A stretch of 64,000 nt of DNA from Aliikangiella sp965214955 (GCA_965214955.1 CBDCCU010000015.1:1-64000); one strand, 5' to 3'; counted from the stretch's first letter, positions 16,994 to 26,520 are shown. Numbers and translations: made by a program. Notes: generated from the sequence alone by a model not told the origin.

Positions 16994-18292
16994 GTGAAAC
17001 TACTTCCGCAAAGTTTTTTTGGTCGTAACGCCCTTATGATCGCTACCTTGTTAGTGATCAGTCATGTTATTTCTTACTTTACCGTTCAGCACTTTATCGT
17101 TGATCGTCACAATCGTATTGTGATGTATTTGGCTTCTAATCAAATCAAACTACTGCAAATTGGTGAAGAAACCTATATGCCCAAGAACTTAGCGGTGGGT
17201 TTTTCACAAACAACTCAACTAGAACTTTATCCAATGTCTGGTGATTCTCTACCAGAAGGGTTGGCAGGAGCTAAATATCACAGCGGCTTTAGCAATCAAG
17301 CTATTCGTTATTTGGGTGAAGGAACCGAGGTAAGGGTTGAAACCTCTGATGGTATTTATTTATGGATCAGCGAGCCACAGCATGAAAACTTTTGGATAAG
17401 AATGCCAATTGGTGAATACGAAGGTAGTAACCCAATAGAACTATTTATCTTTACAGGTATGCTGTTGTTTTTAAGTTTGGCAGGTGCTTGGTTGTTAGTT
17501 TCGCAGTTGCATCGACCCTTAAAGCGTTTATCTTTTGCGGCAAGAGAAATTGGCCGAGGAGACTACCCAGGTAAACTCAAAGAAACAGGGCCATTAGAGG
17601 TGGTTTCGGTAACTTCGGCATTTAACCAAATGGCGGCTAATGTTTATCAGCTAGAAGAAGATAGAACGTTATTATTAGCGGGTATTTCGCACGATTTACG
17701 CACACCGATTACTCGAATTAGACTCGCGTCTGAGTTTTTATCTGATCATGATGAAGAGCTTAAAAATGGCATTATTGCCGATACTCAAGATATGGATGAT
17801 ATTATCGATCAGTTTATTGGCTATGTGCGCTACGGAAGCGAAGAGCGTATGGAAAAAGGCAACTTAGGCGAGCTAATTACCCAAGTGATAGAAGCGGCAT
17901 CTAAACAGCACGAAGGAATTGAAGCCGATCTAGTACCCTTGCCATCAGTTAACTTTAAGCCCACGGCAATGAAAAGATTGGTCAGTAACTTAATAGAAAA
18001 TGCTTACCGTTATGGTAAAGCGCCTGTGATCATTAAAACTCAAGTCGATAAAGAAAAAATAACCGTATCGGTAAGAGACCACGGTAAAGGCATTGCCGAT
18101 CTTGATAAAGAGCGATTATTCCAACCTTTTGCCCGAGGCGATAAAGCAAGAGGTGGAAAAGGTTCGGGGTTAGGTTTAGCCATAGTGGCGAGAATTGTCG
18201 AAATGCACGGCGGAAAAATTGAAATAGAAAATCACCCTCAAGGTGGATTAGAGGCAACCTTTGATATTCCGTTGAGTGAGCGTCAAAGCTAA
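16994..18292 (+). CDS. envZ: EnvZ-like osmosensor-type histidine kinase
   Basis: A ~432-residue inner-membrane sensor kinase. A first helix (NALMIATLLVISHVISYF) and a second (IELFIFTGMLLFLSLAGAWLLV) bracket a periplasmic domain. Then follow HAMP, the H box ISHDLRTPITRIRLASEFL, N box SNLIENAYRYG, and G boxes RDHGKGI and GGKGSGLGLAI. N-terminal and H-box similarity to EnvZ is clear. I choose the GTG at 16994 because MKLLPQSFFGRNALMIATLL aligns with the EnvZ N-terminus; the frame opens earlier at a TTG (16961). Unusually, no ompR precedes it: the upstream gene is SCO, so its response regulator is elsewhere. Confidence 0.88.
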   Translation: MKLLPQSFFGRNALMIATLLVISHVISYFTVQHFIVDRHNRIVMYLASNQIKLLQIGEETYMPKNLAVGFSQTTQLELYPMSGDSLPEGLAGAKYHSGFSNQAIRYLGEGTEVRVETSDGIYLWISEPQHENFWIRMPIGEYEGSNPIELFIFTGMLLFLSLAGAWLLVSQLHRPLKRLSFAAREIGRGDYPGKLKETGPLEVVSVTSAFNQMAANVYQLEEDRTLLLAGISHDLRTPITRIRLASEFLSDHDEELKNGIIADTQDMDDIIDQFIGYVRYGSEERMEKGNLGELITQVIEAASKQHEGIEADLVPLPSVNFKPTAMKRLVSNLIENAYRYGKAPVIIKTQVDKEKITVSVRDHGKGIADLDKERLFQPFARGDKARGGKGSGLGLAIVARIVEMHGGKIEIENHPQGGLEATFDIPLSERQS

Positions 18293-18380
18293 AACATTTG
18301 GGTGACTGCATTGATAATGTATTAGACTTAAATAATGAAGGTAAGATTAAGATCTTATTCAAGTTGAAAGGAATGTAATA

Positions 18381-18569
18381 ATGGCACATTCAAAGTCTAA
18401 TGATATTGAACCTATATTAAGTGAGTTTTTATCATTTTTAGCTAGAGATATTCAGCAGTATCCAGATAAGATACAACCTCTTAAATCCAATATGCGTAGT
18501 AGTATTGAAACATTAATTAGTGATGTTGATATTGAACTAGAAAGACCATTAACCAAAGAAAATAATTAA
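18381..18569 (+). CDS. PrlF-tail-like small protein (possible antitoxin fragment)
   Basis: A 62-residue ORF with a good ribosome binding site (AAAGGAATG region). Its DIEPILSEFLSFLARDIQQYP then LISDVDIELERPL resembles the C-terminal half of PrlF-family antitoxins, which neutralise the YhaV toxin. The N-terminal AbrB-like DNA-binding domain is missing, and no yhaV-like toxin follows: the next gene is on the opposite strand and converges with a four-base overlap. It could be a degraded antitoxin that kept its toxin-binding tail (an anti-addiction protein), or simply a remnant. Confidence 0.55.
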   Translation: MAHSKSNDIEPILSEFLSFLARDIQQYPDKIQPLKSNMRSSIETLISDVDIELERPLTKENN

Positions 18570-18964
18570 AACCATTGTAAATCTTGATAAGGTTTTATTT
18601 TTAAACTGTTTAGCCTTGATTCAAGATCTCCCGCATGTATTTCTAGCTTATGATTATCGGGATCAATAACATATAATGATTTACCTTCACTGGTATTTGT
18701 TTTCCAAAGCTTAACTTTCTTTGAAATGAGTTCATCACAGAATTCGTCAAATTCATTATCATTAATGGTAAAAGCAATATGGCTATAATCTTGCGAAGGG
18801 CAAACATCTCCTTTTGAAAGACATAACCAAAGATCATCTAGTGATAAGTACGCGCCAGAATTCCATTTAACCTTGGGGTTAAACTTTAATGTATTGACAT
18901 AAAAATCAAATGATTTGTTCAAGTCACTAACGGCAAGCGTGATATGGTTAAGACCTTTAAGCAT
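18566..18964 (-). CDS. FosA-like fosfomycin thiol transferase (VOC superfamily)
   Basis: A 132-residue glyoxalase-fold protein strongly resembling FosA, the Mn/K-dependent glutathione transferase that opens the fosfomycin epoxide. The start MLKGLNHITLAV carries His7 and Thr9. The other metal ligands fit as His62 (DYSHIAF) and Glu108 (HKLEIH). The potassium-loop-like segment is WKTNTSEGKSLYVIDPD, matching the K-x-N-x-S-E-G-x-S-x-Y pattern of FosA. Length equals FosA (~135). Real resistance activity is likely but unproven; other VOC enzymes share the fold. No transposon lies next to it, so it appears chromosomal. Confidence 0.8.
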   Translation of the reverse strand: MLKGLNHITLAVSDLNKSFDFYVNTLKFNPKVKWNSGAYLSLDDLWLCLSKGDVCPSQDYSHIAFTINDNEFDEFCDELISKKVKLWKTNTSEGKSLYVIDPDNHKLEIHAGDLESRLNSLKIKPYQDLQWF

Positions 18965-19178
18965 ATTGAAATGAAATAATACCTTTTTGAAGGAGTGCGA
19001 ATATAGATGTAGCCTACTATTAAAGCAAAGTACCTACAAGATAAAGCTCAAATAGTAAGAATGAAAAATAGCATTAGGTGAGTAAGTGCAGTTTATTTGG
19101 AGGTCAGATCTCTTTTTTATAATAATGTAAATACAATGGCTCAATTAAAATAGGTAAGTGTTGTCGAGTTGTATTACC

Positions 19179-21065
19179 ATGAAATTCTATTTGTTGTTGT
19201 TGCGTTTATTTTTTCAATTGAGTGTTTGGGTATTATTAATTGGAATAAATAATACTGCTTTGGCAGCAAAAAATGATCATTATGCTTTAAATGCTAAAGA
19301 GTTAAAGCTAGCAATTAAGCGTTTTAATTCTTCTCAAGAAGCACTCACGTACTTATTATCAATAGAAAGCCAAATCGAGCAATGGTCTAAAGATGAGCAA
19401 GCGAGTTATTTTTTTCTAAGGGGTTTTCAACAAGAAGGTTTTGATTATGAAAGCGCTTTGCAAGATTATAATATTGCAATTGACCTGTCAGATATTAATA
19501 ATCCAACTGATGCGCTCATCGAAAGTTTGCTCGGGCGCTCTTATGTTAGGTATATTCAAACTCACGATGCTAATCAGTATTGTCCAGATAGAAAGCTAGC
19601 GGTTGAACTTTCTGAAACAACTCAAGACTTTGATCTAAAAGCTAAAGCGCTTACTTTATATGCATTTTGTTTTAGTCAAAGTGATACTTTTCAACAAGGT
19701 ACAGAGTTTTTACAGCAAGCGCTAGAAATTGCCACAAATAATGACCTTTCGCTTAATAGAAAAGCATTAATTAATAATGCAACCGGAGAGCTGTTTAATC
19801 GTAATCGTTTATTTGAATATTCTTATCCTTATATTTTTGAAGCTTATCAGCTTTGGAAAAAAGCAAATGATCACCAAGATGTATTTAATATGTTGCATAC
19901 GCTGGTAAGCATTTGTCTTAAGCTTGAGCGTTATCAAGAAGCGCAAAAATATGTTAATGAACTTCATTTTTTAGCCGACTCACAACCTGAGTTTAAAGAC
20001 TTTAAGTTTTTTGCTTTTTATAACCAAGGCGTTTTAAGCAAAAATCAAAAGCAGTTTCAAAAAGCGATTTATTCATTTAAACAAGCAATTGAGCTTGAAG
20101 ACACAACAGAAGAAAAGTTTTTTATTGATTTAACCTATGCAAATTTAGCAATAAGTTTGGCTCGTATTAATAAAATTGATGAGGCGGTCAAATATGCTAA
20201 AAGACCGTTGGCAAATCCTATAAATTCTCATGATCATATTTATATGTCGCTAAGAGCAATAAAAAATATTCATAGTGGAAATTATTATCAAGCTATGGAG
20301 CAGTTGTTTAATAAAGCAGACTTTGAGGTTAACAATGCTCAAAAAAGTATCAACAATAAGGTGGCTTATTTATCTTTAGAGCATCGAGCAACAACTATTG
20401 CTTTTGAAAATAAGCTGTTAGAGCAAGATTTAGCGATTAATCAGTTAGAGCTTAAAAATGAGCAATCAAAATATCAAATTTCATCACAGCGGCTTACTAT
20501 TTCTGTTTTAGCAACACTTGTTTTTATCTTTATTTCCATTTTTATGTATAAGTCACGGCGATTTTTTAAACGCAGAGCTCAAACCGATTACTTAACGGGT
20601 ATTGCTAATCGAAGATATTGTTTTGAATTGGGTGAAAAATTAATTAATAAATGTGTTGCCAAAAAGCAACCATTTAGCTTGTTAGTATTTGATATTGATC
20701 ACTTTAAAAAAATTAATGATAGCTTTGGACATATGGTTGGAGACAATGCAATTAAAATGGTTGCTCAGCAGGCTATGCATTGGATTAAAAAAGATGACCA
20801 TTTAGGAAGAATTGGTGGAGAAGAGTTTTTAGTTTTGCTGCCAAATATTCATTCTGACGAGGCTTATCAAATTGCTGAAAGATTACGCAAAGGTATTGCA
20901 AGTAAAACATTTAGCTATAAAAACAATACCATTAATTTAACGGTTAGCATTGGTGTTGCTGAGCGAACGAATAATGATGAAAATTTAGGAGTGCTAGTAA
21001 ACCAAGCTGATAAAGCACTATACAAAGCTAAAAATAAGGGAAGAAATTGTACTGTGATTAAATAA
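19179..21065 (+). CDS. TPR-containing membrane diguanylate cyclase (GGDEF)
   Basis: A ~628-residue protein: signal/anchor at the N-terminus, a periplasmic region (~35-410) made of TPR-like helical repeats, a coiled-coil segment (~415-445), one membrane helix (LTISVLATLVFIFISIFMY), and a cytoplasmic GGDEF domain. The active-site motif is intact (RIGGEEFLVLLPN), with FDIDHFKKINDSFGH before it, so it should make cyclic di-GMP from GTP. The inhibitory I-site reads KxxD instead of RxxD, so product feedback may be weak. The ATG at 19179 is chosen because it starts directly with the signal sequence. The periplasmic TPRs probably sense a protein or peptide ligand. Confidence 0.88.
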   Translation: MKFYLLLLRLFFQLSVWVLLIGINNTALAAKNDHYALNAKELKLAIKRFNSSQEALTYLLSIESQIEQWSKDEQASYFFLRGFQQEGFDYESALQDYNIAIDLSDINNPTDALIESLLGRSYVRYIQTHDANQYCPDRKLAVELSETTQDFDLKAKALTLYAFCFSQSDTFQQGTEFLQQALEIATNNDLSLNRKALINNATGELFNRNRLFEYSYPYIFEAYQLWKKANDHQDVFNMLHTLVSICLKLERYQEAQKYVNELHFLADSQPEFKDFKFFAFYNQGVLSKNQKQFQKAIYSFKQAIELEDTTEEKFFIDLTYANLAISLARINKIDEAVKYAKRPLANPINSHDHIYMSLRAIKNIHSGNYYQAMEQLFNKADFEVNNAQKSINNKVAYLSLEHRATTIAFENKLLEQDLAINQLELKNEQSKYQISSQRLTISVLATLVFIFISIFMYKSRRFFKRRAQTDYLTGIANRRYCFELGEKLINKCVAKKQPFSLLVFDIDHFKKINDSFGHMVGDNAIKMVAQQAMHWIKKDDHLGRIGGEEFLVLLPNIHSDEAYQIAERLRKGIASKTFSYKNNTINLTVSIGVAERTNNDENLGVLVNQADKALYKAKNKGRNCTVIK

Positions 21066-21069
21066 AATA

Positions 21070-21101
21070 AATCAGCTAGCGGTTTTAAATGCTAACTGAT
21101 T
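21070..21101. terminator. Hairpin between convergent GGDEF and plsB genes
   Basis: AATCAGCTAGC pairs with GCTAACTGATT (one G-U) around a 10-base loop. The T-rich tail is poor on the plus strand and TATTTTATT follows on the minus strand, so it may serve plsB's neighbour side as well. Candidate only. Confidence 0.5.
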
Positions 21102-21125
21102 GATTATTTAGATTTGATTCTAGTA

Positions 21126-23597
21126 TTATTTTTCATCCCAATACTGATTAGCCCATGCCGCAGTTTTTTGCATAATTTGTTTAGAATTGGTATTTACCTT
21201 TTCTAAAATAGAATCGAGCAAAACGCTAAGATCTGGGTTAATTTCAAAGTTATTGTCATCATCAACTTTAATGACTTTTTCATCTCGTAGTACGCTAATG
21301 GTGTTTCTAAATAAATTTTTATCAAACGCTTCTGGCGCATTTAAGCTATAGAGTGCGGCAATTCTTTGTGCAAGTTGCTGGCTACGTTTCTCTAAGGTTT
21401 GTCTGCTTAAATTTTCGCGCCCAGCTTGAGTTGAAAGTATGGTTAAGATAATGCCGTATCTTAACAGTGTTGGACGTGCAATTTGTGCGTGAGTAAATAG
21501 TTTATCAAATGCGGGATGATCTTCGCTGGCACGAGTGAGTAGTTGATTATTTTCGCTTAACATTTCCAGTGAAATCATAACCTCGATATTTCGATTGACT
21601 TGTGCAATAAAAGCTTCTTGATCCCAGTGTAAAAACATTTCTTTTTTAAGTAATGAAAATAGCTTTACAAGCTCATTAATTAAGTTTTCTCGCGACATAC
21701 TTTTCTGGTTTAAAAAGCAGCTGGCAATCAATGCCGAGGTGATATAAATGTGCAAAATATTATTGCGATAATAAGTGAGCAAAATTGCCGTTTGCTCGTC
21801 GGTAGTAATAATATCACCCATAGGATTATCAACATTAAAAATAGTACCTAGCTTTTTAGCTTGAGCAATTAGCGCTTGTGGCGATTCATTAGGAAGGTAG
21901 GTTTTATCACTATAAGGCGATTTTTTTTCTAAGGTTAGCAATAATTCTAGCTGTGCTTCTAATGCTTTTTTATCAATAGCAACTCGTTCGGTTGATAATA
22001 AAATTAATGCCACTAAACTGACTGAATTTAACGTAACCGAGGAATTAATTCTTTCCATTAAGGTATCGGCTAACGTACTAACCTGTGGTGATAACCAATT
22101 GGGTTTTGCATTGGCTTCACCGCGGTAATCGTGCCAATCTGGCTGATGTTTATCGAGATAATCATTTAAGATCAATGGCTCAGAAAAATTTAAGTAAACT
22201 TTACCAAAAGCTTGTTTTAAGGTTTTTCGTATTCCAAGCAATTGACCAAAAGATTCTTTCTTTTTCTCAGCGCCGCGCAGTTCATTTAAGTAACTACGCC
22301 CTTCAAACATTCTTTCATAACCAATATAAACAGGAATAATGGCTACTGGTTTTCTTGTACCACGTAAACAGCTTTGCACGGTCATGGCAAGTAAGCCTGT
22401 TTTAGGTGGCAGTAAGCGACCTGTTCTGCTGCGTCCGCCTTCGGGGAAAAACTCTAGTGGAATACCTCTATCCATTAATTGGAATATATATTCGTTAAAA
22501 ACGGCAGTGTAAAGTTTATTACCGCCAAAGCTACGCCTTAAAAAGAATGCGCCGCCGCGTCTTAATATTGGGCCTGCTGGCCAAAAGTTTAGATTAATTC
22601 CTGCGGCTATATGTGGCGGTACTAATCCTTCGTGATAAAGGGTATAGGAAAGTAATAGGTAATCAATATGGCTACGATGACAAGGCAGATAAACAACTTC
22701 GTGTGTGGTGGCAAGTTCGCGTACCATTTCGACATTTTTAACTTCTACACCATCATAAATTTTATTCCACAAGTGAGTTAGCACCGACTCCATAAATCGG
22801 ATGACTTTGTAAGAATAAGCAGAAGTAATTTCTAAGGCATATTTTTGTGCCATTTTTTTAGCTTTGTCATTGCTAATATTACGAGATTTAGATTCGCGCT
22901 CAATGGCTTTTTTAACATTGTCGCTGACTATAATATTAGTGATCACTTGTTTTCGATTTGAAATTAGCGATCCCATAGCCGCACGACGATGACGATGAAA
23001 GTGAACTCTTAAAGTGCGTGTTAGTTTAGTTACTAAAGATTTTTCACTACTGTCTTTATTGGTAATTTTGGTTATATCAACCGGTTTGGCTATGCGCACA
23101 AATGAGTTTCTACCTTGCAATAAAAATAAGAAAAATTTTCTAAAAGGTGTTGCGCTTTCGGTGTCGGTAAATAGCACGCGCCAAAATGAGTTTTCTTTGC
23201 CAGGGTTTCTGCCCCAATAAATTGAAACAGGAATTAATTGTAGCTTTTGCTCTTGGTTGTTTTGCTGCTGAGTAATCAGTTGTGTAAGTAACTTTTGGTA
23301 TTTCTGAACCAAACGATCACCTAAACCAAACACATTTTTATGTTGTAAAAAAAATACCGAGCCAGGCTCAATTTTGTCATCTTTGTGCGACATTATTTTT
23401 GGTTCGGGCAAGTTGAGCTGCTTGGCACGCTCTTTAAGCATTAAAAAACTACTGGTAGAGCGGCGCTGTAAAACGTAAAAAATGGGTTGATCGAGTTTAA
23501 TGTCGAGATCTTTAATGGGATCTTCAGGTAATAATCGACTGGCAACCAATAGTTTTAACGGTATTGATACAACTTGCTGATAGATTTTATTTAACAA
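21126..23597 (-). CDS. plsB: Glycerol-3-phosphate 1-O-acyltransferase PlsB
   Basis: An 823-residue inner-membrane acyltransferase for the first step of phospholipid synthesis: acyl-CoA or acyl-ACP plus glycerol 3-phosphate to 1-acyl-glycerol 3-phosphate. The acyltransferase blocks are PCHRSHIDYLLLSY (HX4D), GGAFFLRRSFGGN, EFFPEGGRSRTGRLLPPKTG and AIIPVYIGYERM. Length and architecture equal E. coli PlsB (807). The start is TTG at 23597 with GTGAG upstream. Single gene, convergent with the GGDEF gene. Confidence 0.97.
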   Translation of the reverse strand: MLNKIYQQVVSIPLKLLVASRLLPEDPIKDLDIKLDQPIFYVLQRRSTSSFLMLKERAKQLNLPEPKIMSHKDDKIEPGSVFFLQHKNVFGLGDRLVQKYQKLLTQLITQQQNNQEQKLQLIPVSIYWGRNPGKENSFWRVLFTDTESATPFRKFFLFLLQGRNSFVRIAKPVDITKITNKDSSEKSLVTKLTRTLRVHFHRHRRAAMGSLISNRKQVITNIIVSDNVKKAIERESKSRNISNDKAKKMAQKYALEITSAYSYKVIRFMESVLTHLWNKIYDGVEVKNVEMVRELATTHEVVYLPCHRSHIDYLLLSYTLYHEGLVPPHIAAGINLNFWPAGPILRRGGAFFLRRSFGGNKLYTAVFNEYIFQLMDRGIPLEFFPEGGRSRTGRLLPPKTGLLAMTVQSCLRGTRKPVAIIPVYIGYERMFEGRSYLNELRGAEKKKESFGQLLGIRKTLKQAFGKVYLNFSEPLILNDYLDKHQPDWHDYRGEANAKPNWLSPQVSTLADTLMERINSSVTLNSVSLVALILLSTERVAIDKKALEAQLELLLTLEKKSPYSDKTYLPNESPQALIAQAKKLGTIFNVDNPMGDIITTDEQTAILLTYYRNNILHIYITSALIASCFLNQKSMSRENLINELVKLFSLLKKEMFLHWDQEAFIAQVNRNIEVMISLEMLSENNQLLTRASEDHPAFDKLFTHAQIARPTLLRYGIILTILSTQAGRENLSRQTLEKRSQQLAQRIAALYSLNAPEAFDKNLFRNTISVLRDEKVIKVDDDNNFEINPDLSVLLDSILEKVNTNSKQIMQKTAAWANQYWDEK

Positions 23598-23720
23598 AAT
23601 AAACTCACAATTAAAATTAAATAGATTTAGCTTAGGTAACTATTTTACATCAAAACAGTTGATTGTATTTTAAGCAATCTCAAGTGTAGATACTAGATCC
23701 ATATCAATGGAATACAATGA

Positions 23721-24962
23721 TTAAACCAAAAGCTCAATAGGCGGTGGATGGCTTAAAAATTTTTGCGGGCTTGCGGTATAGCCATAAGCGCCTGATTGAT
23801 AAATAACCACCAAATCGCCTATTTCTACTTCTGGTAATAAATATTGATTAGCAAGCAAGTCAAGCGGTGTGCAAAGTGGACCGACAATTTGTACTTTTTG
23901 AGTCAAATCTGCATCCATTTTATTACCAATGGCTACAGGGTAGTTTTTGCGAATAACCTGCCCAAAATTTCCCGAAGCCGATAAATGATGATTTAAACCA
24001 CCATCAACCACTGCAAATGTTACCCCACGACTTTGTTTAATATCAATCACTTCACTCACATAAATGCCGGCCTCACCCACTAAATAGCGACCAAGTTCGG
24101 TGGCGATTTCAGCTGTAGGGTTATTCTGCCCAAAGCTTTCTATTAAAGCATTTAAAGACTCTGCTATTGGCTCTAGCTTAATGGGAGTGTCACCCGGAAA
24201 ATAAGGAATGCCTAAGCCGCCGCCAATATTAAGCAGTTCTATTTCGCTTGGTGCATCAGTTAAAAGCTTTTTTGCGAGTGCAAAGACATTCTGGTGAGCT
24301 AAAATTATCGCTTCGTGATTAAGATTTTGCGAGCCAGTAAAAATATGAAAGCCTCTAAAACGTAAATCATAGTCTTTTATTAAAGCTAATGCTTTAGGGA
24401 CTTGCTCGGCATCTATACCAAACTGTTGCGCGCCGCCACCCATTTTCATGCCCGAACCTTTTAAGGCAAAATCGGGGTTAACTCTAATCGCTACTTTGGC
24501 TTGAACACCCAATTGATTACTGATTGTTGCAATGGTTTTTAGCTCGTTAAAGGATTCAACATTAATGGTGGTTTGGCTGGCGATAGCCATGGTTAGCTCA
24601 TTTGATCTTTTACCAGGGCCAGCAAAGCTAATTTTATTGCCATTAAAAGGGCTATTAAGCGCAACTTGTAGCTCATTGCCACTAGCAACATCTAAGCCGT
24701 CTACCCAGTTTGCCATTAGACTAACTAGCTGCGGCATGGGATTAGCTTTCATCGCATAATGTAGTTTTAACTGCTTTGGCATAACTTGTTTTAGCTGATT
24801 AACCTTTTGCTCAATAACGCTAGTGTCATAGGCATAAAAAGGCGTTTGTCCTGCTTGGTGCTTCAATAAAGACAAAGGCATTTGGTTAACCATTAGTTCA
24901 TTACTGCGAGTGGCAAATTGATCCATAGCGGTATGAACTGGTTTGGCTTTAGTTGACTTCAT
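23721..24962 (-). CDS. PLP-dependent (fold III) decarboxylase, exosortase-associated type
   Basis: A 413-residue alanine-racemase-fold decarboxylase related to diaminopimelate/ornithine decarboxylases and BtrK. The PLP lysine is in LKLHYAMKANPMPQLVSL. Other family points are FAGPGKRSNEL, FHIFTGSQNLN, LNIGGGLGIPYFPGD (phosphate loop), and GPLCTPLDLLA plus YQSGAYGYTASP at the second half of the site. This subgroup is known from exosortase A polysaccharide clusters, always with an acyl-CoA ligase. Here it overlaps that ligase by 14 bases. The likely substrate is an amino acid tethered to a carrier, but that is inference. Confidence 0.82.
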   Translation of the reverse strand: MKSTKAKPVHTAMDQFATRSNELMVNQMPLSLLKHQAGQTPFYAYDTSVIEQKVNQLKQVMPKQLKLHYAMKANPMPQLVSLMANWVDGLDVASGNELQVALNSPFNGNKISFAGPGKRSNELTMAIASQTTINVESFNELKTIATISNQLGVQAKVAIRVNPDFALKGSGMKMGGGAQQFGIDAEQVPKALALIKDYDLRFRGFHIFTGSQNLNHEAIILAHQNVFALAKKLLTDAPSEIELLNIGGGLGIPYFPGDTPIKLEPIAESLNALIESFGQNNPTAEIATELGRYLVGEAGIYVSEVIDIKQSRGVTFAVVDGGLNHHLSASGNFGQVIRKNYPVAIGNKMDADLTQKVQIVGPLCTPLDLLANQYLLPEVEIGDLVVIYQSGAYGYTASPQKFLSHPPPIELLV

Positions 24963-26520
24963 TAAACAAGTCCTTAAATTGCTCGGCTAATTGTTTGCGG
25001 TTGATTTTACCATTAGGATTTTTAGGAAGCGCTATTAATTGTTTAATGGCTTTGGGTTGCATAAAGTTGGGCAGTTGTTTCTGGCAATATTTAAGTAGCG
25101 CTTTTTCGTCAAAATTATCGAGATCAACGCAAACAACTAAGGTTACTGCTTGACCTAAAGTGGGGTGGCTAATGCCAAGGGCTGATACTTCTTTAATGCC
25201 ATTAAATTGATATACCACATCTTCCACCTCGCTCGGACTAATACGATAACCGCTAGATTTAATCATATCGTCGCTGCGACCTACAAAATATAAAAAACCA
25301 TCTTCATCTTTATATACGGTATCGCCAGACCACACGGCAAGTTCTTGGGTGAGCCCGTTAGTGACTTTTTTGGGTAATGGTTTAAAACGCACAGCGGTTT
25401 TCTCGGGCGCGTTCCAATAACCCAAAGCCACATGAGCGCCGCGATGAACCAATTCGCCATGCTCTCCTGCTTTACAGGCTTCGCCTTGTGCATTAATGAC
25501 TAAGATTTCAGCATTCGGAATGGCTTTGCCAATGGAATTGGGACGGCTTTTAATTTCTTTAGGGTCAAGGTAAGTGCTACGGAATGCCTCGGTTAGTCCA
25601 TACATTAAAAAAGGTGAAGTATTAGGCAGTTTCTCCATTAATTGACTCAGCGTTGCCTGCGGCATAGCACCGCCACTGTTAGTGATATAGCGTAAACTAT
25701 CCTGTGCTTCACTCGGCCAATCAAGACTAGCAAGTTGAACCCATAATGGCGGCACAGCAGCAAGCCCTGTAATTTGATGTTTAACTACCACTTTAATCAC
25801 ATCGCGTGGTAATAAATATTCCATTAATACCACACTCCCGCCGCTTAAAAATGCAGTAGTTAGTTGCGATAATCCATAGTCAAAACTAAAAGGCAGAACC
25901 GCCAGTAATTTATCCTTTGAGTGATTGCCTAAATATTCACTCACGCTTTGAGCGCCAGCAATTAAATTATCGTGAGAAAGAACCACACCTTTTGGATTAC
26001 CCGTGCTGCCCGATGTATACAAAATAGCCGCAATATCCTTACTGATTACCGCATGAAAATCCGCTTGTTTGCTACTGGTGATTAAATCATTCCAGTTATA
26101 GCAGTGCTCAGGTGTTTGCTCTATTAGGCAATCGGTAAGGATAATTGCTTTAAATTGCTTAAGATTAATCTGCTCAGCAGTTTGCTTATAGCGGCTAAGT
26201 GAAGTGATTAATATTTCAACATGACAATCATTTAAAATATAAGCCACCTGTTGAGCTTTAAGCAGTGGATTAACTGGCACAAATGCGCCACCAGCCATTG
26301 ATGCAGCGTAAAAACTGGCAACTGCTTCCACTTGTTTAGGCAAGTAAATAGCAACACGCCCGATTTTGCTAAGCCCTAACTTGATCAACTGACAAGCCAT
26401 TTTTGACGATAGCTGAGTTAACTCACCGTAAGAAAGCGACTGCTTTTTATGGATTAAAGCCGTGGCTTGTAAATCCGATTGTGCTGAATGAGTTAATGTA
26501 TGATGAAAGCGAGTTGGCAT
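24949..26520 (-). CDS. AMP-forming acyl-CoA/acyl-ACP ligase, exosortase-associated type
   Basis: A 523-residue ANL-superfamily adenylating enzyme. Core motifs are AAILYTSGSTGNPKGVVLSH (A3), MYGLTEAFRST (A5), AVWSGDTVYKDEDGFLYFVG (A7), RSDDMIKSSGYRISPSEVED (A8) and NPNGKINRK with the catalytic lysine (A10). It activates a carboxylate as acyl-AMP for thioester transfer. It is encoded directly upstream of, and overlapping, the PLP decarboxylase, so the two act in one pathway. The usual partners (exosortase, glycosyltransferases, a small acyl carrier protein) are not in this window. Confidence 0.85.
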   Translation of the reverse strand: MPTRFHHTLTHSAQSDLQATALIHKKQSLSYGELTQLSSKMACQLIKLGLSKIGRVAIYLPKQVEAVASFYAASMAGGAFVPVNPLLKAQQVAYILNDCHVEILITSLSRYKQTAEQINLKQFKAIILTDCLIEQTPEHCYNWNDLITSSKQADFHAVISKDIAAILYTSGSTGNPKGVVLSHDNLIAGAQSVSEYLGNHSKDKLLAVLPFSFDYGLSQLTTAFLSGGSVVLMEYLLPRDVIKVVVKHQITGLAAVPPLWVQLASLDWPSEAQDSLRYITNSGGAMPQATLSQLMEKLPNTSPFLMYGLTEAFRSTYLDPKEIKSRPNSIGKAIPNAEILVINAQGEACKAGEHGELVHRGAHVALGYWNAPEKTAVRFKPLPKKVTNGLTQELAVWSGDTVYKDEDGFLYFVGRSDDMIKSSGYRISPSEVEDVVYQFNGIKEVSALGISHPTLGQAVTLVVCVDLDNFDEKALLKYCQKQLPNFMQPKAIKQLIALPKNPNGKINRKQLAEQFKDLFNEVN

